Source: SZUA-146 sp963922815 (GTDB lineage Bacteria > Pseudomonadota > Gammaproteobacteria > Steroidobacterales > SZUA-146). From it: a stretch of 21,620 nucleotides of DNA. The translations under genes and the position numbers were made by a program. Shown in pieces: positions 15,385-21,620 of this stretch. The notes below the pieces were generated by a model. That model saw only the letters and a program-made list of their open reading frames with translations, did no database searches and was not told where the DNA came from. The DNA lies in assembly GCA_963922815.1 (NCBI GenBank), contig CAWUKD010000050.1, forward strand, positions 1-21,620, given 5' to 3'. Numbering within the stretch: the stretch's first letter is position 1; each line of letters starts with the position of its first letter.

Positions 15385-16446
15385 ATGAGCACAGCTTCAG
15401 GACGATCGTTTCTACGCGCAGCAACGTTGGTTGTCATCGCCGGTTTTCTTTTCGCGTGTGCCAATACCACTACCAGAGAGTCTATGAAAACGCATTCTAA
15501 AAATAATTTAATTTCCGGACAGGTTATGGCTGTTGCCTACTCGGGTTTTCGTGAAGGTCAGCATCCCGATCGCGGTGATGGCGCTGTTAATCCCGGTCGT
15601 GACGAGATACTGGAAGACCTGAGAATCATGATTGACCACGGATATACGCTTATCCGTATGTACGATTCCGGAGAGAACTCAGCGACTACCCTCGAGCTGA
15701 TCGAAGAGCATGATCTTCCGATCAAAGTGCTGCTGGGCATGTGGCTGCAGGCGGAAGTGAGTAACCACGAGGGTTGTCCGTGGTTACACGAGCCTATTCC
15801 CGGCGCGGAACTGGCCGCAAACGCCAAGCTGAACAAAGTTGAGATTGACCGCGGCATTCGACTGGCCAATCAGTACAAGGACAGCGTTGTGGCGGTCAAT
15901 GTCGGCAACGAGGCGCTGGTCAGCTGGAACGATCACATGGTGAGCCTCGACAGCATTATCGACTACGTGAAATACGTGCAAAGCAATATCAATCAGCCGG
16001 TTACCGTGGCGGACAACTACGAATGGTGGATCAATGACGGGGCGCCACTGGCCGAAGTCGTGGATTTCCTGGGTATTCATACGTATCCGGCGTGGGAAGA
16101 GAAGCCGATTGAAGAGGGGCTCTCGTATACGATCGAAAACATGGATCGCGTGCACGCCGCGCTGCCCGGAAAGCCCGTGGCTATCCTCGAGGCCGGCTGG
16201 GCGACGACCGCCAGCGAGTTCGGCGAACGCGCCAGCGAGGCCAATCAAACCCGGTACTATCAGGAGCTGGAAGCCTGGGCGACGGAAGAAAACATTACGG
16301 TGTTTTTCTTTGAGGCGTTCGACGAACCCTGGAAAGGTGACCCGGGCAACCCGCTGGGTGCCGAGAAACACTGGGGATTGTTTAAAGTGGATCGTACGCC
16401 AAAAGAAATTATCCGGGTGCGAGAGGCCGCTAGGGAGCAGAAATAA
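15385..16446 (+). CDS. GH17 beta-1,3-glucanase-like lipoprotein
   Basis: A 353-residue glycoside hydrolase family 17 protein, a family of beta-1,3-glucan endo-hydrolases and transglycosylases. The N-terminus has a lipoprotein signal, hydrophobic ATLVVIAGFLFA followed by lipobox Cys25, so it sits in the inner or outer membrane facing the periplasm or the outside. Family motifs are MAVAYSGFREGQ at the barrel start, GYTLIRMYDSG, VLLGMWLQAE, VAVNVGNEALVSW with the proposed acid/base Glu176, IHTYPAW, and VAILEAGWAT with the proposed nucleophile Glu269. FFFEAFDEPWK and the C-terminal HWGLFKVD close the barrel. It is co-transcribed with the GH3 gene (28-base gap, AGGA upstream of the ATG). Bacterial GH17 enzymes in laminarin loci commonly act on linear or debranched laminarin, which fits its place beside GH16 and GH3. 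Confidence 0.9.
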   Translation: MSTASGRSFLRAATLVVIAGFLFACANTTTRESMKTHSKNNLISGQVMAVAYSGFREGQHPDRGDGAVNPGRDEILEDLRIMIDHGYTLIRMYDSGENSATTLELIEEHDLPIKVLLGMWLQAEVSNHEGCPWLHEPIPGAELAANAKLNKVEIDRGIRLANQYKDSVVAVNVGNEALVSWNDHMVSLDSIIDYVKYVQSNINQPVTVADNYEWWINDGAPLAEVVDFLGIHTYPAWEEKPIEEGLSYTIENMDRVHAALPGKPVAILEAGWATTASEFGERASEANQTRYYQELEAWATEENITVFFFEAFDEPWKGDPGNPLGAEKHWGLFKVDRTPKEIIRVREAAREQK

Positions 16447-16449
16447 TCC

Positions 16450-16506
16450 CGGACAGCAGGCGATTGGCGGGAAACACGGTTTCTCGAACGGCCTGCAGTT
16501 TGTCCG
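16450..16506 (+). terminator. Imperfect long inverted repeat after the GH17 gene
   Basis: CGGACA-GCAGGC (16450-16461) pairs with GCCTGC-TGTCCG (16491-16496, 16501-16506) with a 4-base bulge, and GAAAC/GTTTC forms an inner stem. It starts 3 bases after the stop of GH17. No T-run follows, so it may end the GH3-GH17 transcript with help, or protect its 3' end. The rest of the gap up to 16680 shows nothing clear. Confidence 0.35.
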
Positions 16507-16680
16507 GACATGTTATGGAAAAGGGCGTAACCTGAATGCAGGTCGGGCTGGATCCTGAGCCGGGCGAGGTTCGGCATTGGAAACTACGAACCGACAGGTG
16601 TCTGATTTGCCGGTATTTCCTCGCGAAATCTTCACGTGAGGGGGGTTAACTTATGATGTCGGCATAAAACCCCGTGAGTT

Positions 16681-16709
16681 TTGACAACGTTGTCAGTTTT
16701 TGTTATTCA
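16681..16709 (+). promoter_or_regulatory. LacI-type operator and promoter of the GH16 gene
   Basis: TGACAACGTTGTCA at 16682-16695 is a perfect 14-bp palindrome matching the pattern TGACARCGYTGTCA shared with 12866-12879. It overlaps a consensus -35, TTGACA at 16681-16686; 17 bases later stands TATTCA (16704-16709), a weak -10. The ATG is about 100 bases downstream, preceded by AGAG as ribosome-binding site. Binding of a repressor here would occlude RNA polymerase, consistent with induction by glucan sugars. Confidence 0.66.
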
Positions 16710-16812
16710 TAGTGTTACAGAGGGCCTAGCTGCCATCGTGAAGCAGTAGACGCCGTGTTTGAGCGGCAAAATAAGAGAAATCCCCATTCACGCCTTAGTC
16801 AGAGAATTTGTG

Positions 16813-19800
16813 ATGTATTTAAATCGAGTTGAGCGTCCGTTTCGTCTTTTCGTTGCCACACTGGCACTGTTCGTGTTGGCCGCATGTGGCCAGGGTGAGG
16901 GCCCGGAGCCCGTTCCTGGAACTCCTCAGCCGTTCCTGACTGGCGTGTTGATAGACTCCCCGGTAGCCGGAGTGGCGTATGAAACGTCTCAAGGCGGTTC
17001 TGGCGTTACTAACGCCATGGGTGAGTTTAATTACCGGCAGCTCGAGTCGGTCACCTTCTCGATTGGTGGCATAACGCTCGGAACCGTCCCAGGTGGCCCC
17101 TTTGTGACGGTCGTTGAGCTCACCAACAGCCCGGATCCCACCACGACAGCTGCTGTTAACCAGCTGATTTTTCTGCAAAGTATTGATGAAGACGCCGATC
17201 CGACTAACGGCATTACGGTCAGTGCGGCTGCGGTTGCTGCCGCGGCAAACCTGACGCTTGATTTTTCGTCGGCAAGTTTTGACACCGATGTCGCCGCCGC
17301 GGTCAGCGCGATGGCGCCAGGCAATGCGGTAGTCAGCGCCGAAGACGCTCTTAATCACTTTTATACGACTTACGCCGCCCAGAGCGGAACAGACACCTTT
17401 GGATTCCTGTTCCCGGGCTACCCCGCTGTGGGCAACGGCTCTGACGTGTTTCAACTGATCTTCGCAGACGAGTTTAATTCAGGCGATGCTCCCAATCCCG
17501 AAATCTGGAACCTTGAAACTGGCTACGGGCCAGGCAATTCAGGCTGGGGTAACAATGAGTGGCAGCTTTACACCGACGATCCTCAGAACGTTCGGGTGGA
17601 AGACGGCAACCTGGTTATTCAGGCCCGCTGCGACACGCCACCCTGTGGCAGCCGCGACGGCTCTGTCACGTCTGCGCGACTGACGACCGAAAACAAATTT
17701 GAATTCAGGTTCGGTAAGGTCGAAGCGCGTATCAAGCCGCCGGTAGGCGTAGGCACATGGCCAGCCTTCTGGGCGCTGGGTGCCAATTTCGCGGATGTTG
17801 GCTGGCCTCGTTCCGGTGAGATTGACTTCATGGAAATGTTTGAGGGCCTGTCTGACGACCGTACGACGCATTCCACCATGCACTGGTGTAACCAGTTTAT
17901 TCAGGCACCGGCCGAATGTTCGTTTCCTGAAGGGCGCGTATTTGAAACGCAGAGCCTGACTGCTCCGGCGTCGCTCGGAGACGACTTCCACATTTGGGAA
18001 GCCGATTGGAACGGCGACAGAATTAACATGAGCATAGACGGCACCCAGTACTTCTCGCTGGATATCGAAGTGGCGACGATGGAAGAGTTTCTCGAAGAGT
18101 TCTTCCTGATTCTAAACGTTGCCATGGGCGGTACGCTGGGCAGCAACAACCAGCCTCCAAGCGGTAACGAAACGTGGCCACAAACCATGCTGGTCGATTA
18201 TGTTCGTGTGTTCCAGAACGTTGGTGGTGATTCAGGCGGACCGGTAGAACTGGCCGGCGATTTTGAAGACGACCCAATGACCTACGACTTTGGCGAGGGC
18301 GGCGGTTTTGAAGGCGGCTTCGCACAGGTGATCGATAATCCGGTTATTGATGACATTAACCCCAGCGCACAGGTAGCTGAATTCCTGAAATTTCCAGGGC
18401 AGACATTCGCGGGTTCCAGGCTGGCTCTGCCGAGTGCAATTACCGTTGCCGAGAATACGGTTTACTCGATGTTGGTGTATGCAACGCGACCCGTTGCAGC
18501 GACCTTTAAACTTGAAGGTCCTACTCAGGAAGAAAGTTCCGAACAAGTCGGTAATCATCTGGGTACCGGCTGGGAAACACTGACGTTCGATTTCGGTGGC
18601 TTCAGCGGCGTGGTCGAAGGCTACACCTTTATATTTGATAACGGCATTCCAGGCGATGCCACCAATGATCCGGCAGCTTGGACATTTTATGTTGATGACG
18701 TCGCTCAGCTGCCGCCTGGTGATACAACGCCACCGGTGCTCAATGTAGTGAGTATCGCTTCAAGCAATGCCAATCCCGCGTTCGCCGTTGTCGGTGATGT
18801 GATTACCGTTACGATCATTGCCGACGAACCCATTATGGTGCCGGCCGTTACCATTGCGGGCAGAGCGGCCACCGTTACGGGGGCTGATACCACGTGGGAA
18901 GCGACCCGTGAACTGCTTGCCACTGACGCCCAGGGCTTGCTCAGCTTCTCGATCGGTTACTCCGATCTTGAGGGCAATGCCGGCGCTCCGGTAACCGGGC
19001 CCACCAACACAAGTTCGGTTACCTATGACGCTACAGCGCCTACCGTGACCATTGCGATCGATGACGGTGGAGCAACGCTGACTACCCTCGATCCGGTCAC
19101 GGTTACGGTCTCGTTCAGCGAAGACGTCAGCGGATTTGATGTCAGTGACATTGCGGTTACAAACGGTACAGCCGGTAATTTTGCCAGCACCGATGCGCGC
19201 ACCTACACGGTGTCTGTAACGCCTGAAGGCCAGGGTGACCTCACGGTTAACGTGGCGGCGGCTGCGGCCGAGGATGCTGCGGGCAACGCCAGTGAAGCGG
19301 CCGCAGAAGCGGCGGCGTTTATCGACAGCATAGGACCTATGGTTGTCATTTCAGGCGTGCCAGCCAATTTTAATACGCTCGACCCGATTGCGGTGATGTT
19401 CCAGTTCAGCGAGCCGGTGACCGGCTTTGATGTTAGCGACATCGTGGCGACTAACGGTGCGATCAGCGATTTTGTCGCGGTCGACGACACCACATTTACG
19501 GCGGTTGTTACGCCGGACGGTGCCGGTAACCTCACCGTTGGCGTAGGTGCTGGCGCCGGACAGGATGCCGCGGGCAATCCAAGCGCGGTAGCGGCAGACG
19601 TTACGGCTCTGATCGATGCTGAGGCACCCACGGTTACTATTGAAGGCGTGCCGGCCGATTTTGCGGTACTCGATCCTGTCAGCGTCACGTTCCAGTTTAG
19701 CGAAGCGGTGACAGGCTTCGACGTTAGCGACGTTGTTGTCACGAACGGAACGGTCAGTAATTTCGTCGCCGTTGACGCGGATACGTATACCGCCGACATT

Positions 19801-21620
19801 ACTCCCGATGCCAATGGCGACCTGGTTGTTTCAGTGGCCGCCGGCGCGGCGCAGGACGGCGTTGGTAACCAGAGTCTTGCGGCAGCGGACGCGACATCGC
19901 TGATTGACGCGATTGCCCCGACGCTTGTGATTCAGGGAGCACCGGCTGATTTCAGTAACATCGATCCTATCGGCCTGACGTTCCAGTTCAGCGAGGCCGT
20001 CAGCGGATTTGAGATGAGCGATATCGTGGCGACCAACGGCGCGGTGACCAGTTTTGCTGCGGTTGACGCGGACACCTATACCGCCGACGTCACGCCGAAT
20101 GGCACAGGTGACGTAACCGTTAGCGTTGCAGCGGGCGCGGCTGAAGATGGCGTCGGTAATACAAGTGAAGCGGCAACGGATGTTGTGGTGACTGACGCCC
20201 TGGATCCGAATGCCTTGCTGTTCACAGCGGCCTCGATCTCATCGAGCAATGCCAACCCGGCCTTCGCAACGGCCGGTGATACCGTCACTATTGATATGAC
20301 GTCTAACGCCGATGTAGTGACGCCCACCGTGACGATCAACGGCGTGGCCGCTGACACGGTGACCGGTGGTCCTACCGACTGGCAGGCAACGCGTGTCATC
20401 ACGGCGGACGCCGAGGGCGTTGTCACGTTCACGCTCGACCTTGAAAATGCGGGTGGCGATACCGGGTTCCAGAGAACTAACACCACCGATGGCTCGTCGG
20501 TCACTTTTGACGTGACTCCGCCAACGTTGACCATTAGCTCTGTCAGTACAAGCTTCCAGACCCTGGAACCGATTGTGGTGACGTTCCAGTTCTCAGAAGG
20601 TGTGACCGGCTTTGATGCGGGTGACATTGGCGTTGGTAACGGTACGGGATCGGCGGTCACTACTGTCGATGCTGCGACCTACACGGCGCAGATTACGCCT
20701 GATGGCAGCAGCGACGTGACGATTTCTGTAGCGGCGGCTGTTGCTCAGGATTTCGCCGGTCTCGATAACGTTGCGGCGACCGATCTGGTCATCACCAACG
20801 ATGTGGATGAAACACCGCCAGAGCTGACGCTTGTCAGTATTTCGTCCAGCACCGGAAACGCCTTTGCGCAAAACGGCAGCGTCGTGACGATTGATATCAC
20901 GGCCAACGAAGCGGTCAGCGAGCCGACCGTGGTGATTAGCGGTGCGACGGCAACGCTAACGGGTGACGGAACCGACTGGCAGGCAGATGTAACGTTGCCG
21001 GGTACTGATGATGAGGGTCTTGTTACATTCTCGATCGACTTCACCGATCTGGCGGGTAATGTCGGTACCACGGTAACCGCGACAACGGATATGTCTACGG
21101 TAACTTACGATGCCACGGCACCCGGTCTGAGTATTGCGGGATTGCCAGCCGCATTTACGTCGCTTGATCCTGTTGCGGTGACTTTCGAGTTCACCGAAGA
21201 CGTGACGGAATTCGATATCAGTGATATTGCCGTTACCAATGGTGACGCCAGTAATTTCGCTGAAATTGATGCGGCCAACTACTCCGCTGATATTACGCCG
21301 AACGGTGATGGCGATGTCACTGTGACTGTGGCGGCTGATGGTGCAACCGACCTGGCCGGCAACGGCAACGCCGAAACCAGTGAAGTTTCGACGAGCGATA
21401 TACCACCTGAGTGGCAGCTGGTCTGGTCCGATGACTTCGACGGAGTAGCGCTGGACGGTGCCAACTGGACCGCTCGGGATGACAGCGATTGCCCGGCTCC
21501 ATCGTGCGATGGATTGCAATCGTACAGCGCCAGTAACGTTTCGGTTGCCGGTGGTCTGCTCACAATTGAAGCTCAGGAGAATGCAGGGCCGGTATACTTC
21601 TCCGGTCTGATCGATACGCG
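16813..21620 (+). CDS. Giant multidomain GH16 laminarinase lipoprotein with Ig-like array (3' end outside window)
   Basis: At least 1602 residues, open to the window end. An N-terminal lipoprotein signal has LATLALFVLAA-type hydrophobicity and lipobox Cys25. Residues about 40-150 form a domain seen in gammaproteobacterial lipoproteins (GVLIDSPVAGVAYETSQGG). A GH16 catalytic domain spans about 213-470: GPGNSGWGNNEWQLYTDDP, ARIKPPVGVGTWPAFWALG, and the signature GEIDFME with nucleophile Glu336, Asp338 and acid/base Glu341, typical of beta-1,3-glucanases (laminarinases). Residues about 478-632 (DFEDDPMTYDFGEGG onward) look like a carbohydrate-binding module. Nine Ig-like modules fill 637-1530. 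From residue 1531, PPEWQLVWSDDFDGVALDG and the later TIEAQENAGPVYFSGLIDTR open a second GH16 domain, cut by the window. Likely a surface enzyme that captures and cuts laminarin; its own operator ties it to the transporter and GH3-GH17 genes. The second domain's catalytic residues cannot be seen. Confidence 0.93.
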   Translation, partial: MYLNRVERPFRLFVATLALFVLAACGQGEGPEPVPGTPQPFLTGVLIDSPVAGVAYETSQGGSGVTNAMGEFNYRQLESVTFSIGGITLGTVPGGPFVTVVELTNSPDPTTTAAVNQLIFLQSIDEDADPTNGITVSAAAVAAAANLTLDFSSASFDTDVAAAVSAMAPGNAVVSAEDALNHFYTTYAAQSGTDTFGFLFPGYPAVGNGSDVFQLIFADEFNSGDAPNPEIWNLETGYGPGNSGWGNNEWQLYTDDPQNVRVEDGNLVIQARCDTPPCGSRDGSVTSARLTTENKFEFRFGKVEARIKPPVGVGTWPAFWALGANFADVGWPRSGEIDFMEMFEGLSDDRTTHSTMHWCNQFIQAPAECSFPEGRVFETQSLTAPASLGDDFHIWEADWNGDRINMSIDGTQYFSLDIEVATMEEFLEEFFLILNVAMGGTLGSNNQPPSGNETWPQTMLVDYVRVFQNVGGDSGGPVELAGDFEDDPMTYDFGEGGGFEGGFAQVIDNPVIDDINPSAQVAEFLKFPGQTFAGSRLALPSAITVAENTVYSMLVYATRPVAATFKLEGPTQEESSEQVGNHLGTGWETLTFDFGGFSGVVEGYTFIFDNGIPGDATNDPAAWTFYVDDVAQLPPGDTTPPVLNVVSIASSNANPAFAVVGDVITVTIIADEPIMVPAVTIAGRAATVTGADTTWEATRELLATDAQGLLSFSIGYSDLEGNAGAPVTGPTNTSSVTYDATAPTVTIAIDDGGATLTTLDPVTVTVSFSEDVSGFDVSDIAVTNGTAGNFASTDARTYTVSVTPEGQGDLTVNVAAAAAEDAAGNASEAAAEAAAFIDSIGPMVVISGVPANFNTLDPIAVMFQFSEPVTGFDVSDIVATNGAISDFVAVDDTTFTAVVTPDGAGNLTVGVGAGAGQDAAGNPSAVAADVTALIDAEAPTVTIEGVPADFAVLDPVSVTFQFSEAVTGFDVSDVVVTNGTVSNFVAVDADTYTADITPDANGDLVVSVAAGAAQDGVGNQSLAAADATSLIDAIAPTLVIQGAPADFSNIDPIGLTFQFSEAVSGFEMSDIVATNGAVTSFAAVDADTYTADVTPNGTGDVTVSVAAGAAEDGVGNTSEAATDVVVTDALDPNALLFTAASISSSNANPAFATAGDTVTIDMTSNADVVTPTVTINGVAADTVTGGPTDWQATRVITADAEGVVTFTLDLENAGGDTGFQRTNTTDGSSVTFDVTPPTLTISSVSTSFQTLEPIVVTFQFSEGVTGFDAGDIGVGNGTGSAVTTVDAATYTAQITPDGSSDVTISVAAAVAQDFAGLDNVAATDLVITNDVDETPPELTLVSISSSTGNAFAQNGSVVTIDITANEAVSEPTVVISGATATLTGDGTDWQADVTLPGTDDEGLVTFSIDFTDLAGNVGTTVTATTDMSTVTYDATAPGLSIAGLPAAFTSLDPVAVTFEFTEDVTEFDISDIAVTNGDASNFAEIDAANYSADITPNGDGDVTVTVAADGATDLAGNGNAETSEVSTSDIPPEWQLVWSDDFDGVALDGANWTARDDSDCPAPSCDGLQSYSASNVSVAGGLLTIEAQENAGPVYFSGLIDT
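18721..21402 (+). repeat. Tandem array of nine bacterial Ig-like modules, two types (A-B-B-B-B-A-B-A-B)
   Basis: These are protein-level repeats within the GH16 gene. Type A (about 105 residues; 18721-19035, 20200-20517, 20806-21117) carries SIxSSNANPAFA-like starts, a conserved Trp (TDWQA) and SSVTYD ends. Type B (about 97 residues; 19036-19329, 19330-19620, 19621-19911, 19912-20199, 20518-20805, 21118-21402) carries the pattern VTFQFSE.VTGFD.SDI..TNG, then Y-A-ITP-GDVTVSVAAGAA-D-GN. The third and fourth B modules are the closest pair, sharing VDADTYTAD, which suggests a fairly recent duplication. Such modules usually act as spacers or adhesive stalks between the cell surface and catalytic domains. 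Confidence 0.85.

Noticed and set aside
18721..21402. Array considered as a DNA satellite or CRISPR-like repeat
   Set aside because: Periodicity of about 290-315 bases is in frame and conserved mainly at the protein level; there are no short identical repeats with unique spacers.
16819..21563. Several minus-strand open frames of 70-210 codons under the GH16 gene
   Set aside because: The plus strand has one uninterrupted frame with clear GH16 and Ig-like motifs across the whole stretch; the reverse frames are low-complexity Thr/Ser/Val or Arg-rich mirrors of the repeats.

Overview
The window looks like a chromosomal segment of a heterotrophic, probably marine gammaproteobacterium. The basis is a gammaproteobacterial-style tyrosine-degradation cluster, lipoprotein signal sequences, a membrane-anchored AraC-type regulator, and a polysaccharide locus of the type used on the algal beta-1,3-glucan laminarin. 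The taxon is an inference from protein flavour; there is no rRNA or other marker gene here. I see no tRNA, rRNA, CRISPR array, insertion sequence or phage gene.

Left part (1-2126, + strand): the 3' half of 4-hydroxyphenylpyruvate dioxygenase, a VOC-fold protein and a fumarylacetoacetate-hydrolase-family protein. They are packed as an operon (11 and 0 bp gaps) and point to tyrosine/homogentisate catabolism.

Middle part (2127-10202): single genes and short units on both strands. These are an SDR dehydrogenase (-), an NmrA-like NAD(P)-binding protein (+), an unrecognised Ser/Pro/Ala-rich protein (-), a flavin-reductase-fold protein (-), a membrane AraC-family regulator (+), an S41 peptidase with a lipoprotein-type N-terminus (+) and a small four-helix membrane protein (+). 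Several convergent or downstream junctions hold hairpins that look like terminators.

Right part (10203-21620): an agmatinase (-) and then a beta-glucan utilisation locus. A GPH-family sugar transporter (-) is divergent from a GH3 beta-glucosidase and a GH17 lipoprotein (+), followed by a very large lipoprotein (at least 1602 residues, running off the window). That protein carries a GH16 laminarinase domain, a CBM-like region, nine bacterial Ig-like modules of two alternating types, and the start of a second GH16 domain. The transporter/GH3 divergent promoter and the GH16 promoter each carry a perfect palindrome of the form TGACARCGYTGTCA overlapping a TTGACA -35 box. This points to a common LacI-type repressor encoded outside the window. 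The inferred route is: surface GH16 lipoprotein cuts laminarin, the GH17 lipoprotein trims fragments in the envelope, the GPH permease imports oligosaccharides, and the GH3, which lacks a signal peptide, releases glucose in the cytoplasm.

The points most worth a second look are the dual-GH16 Ig-array protein, the shared operator, and the glyoxalase-I-like VOC protein inside the tyrosine operon.
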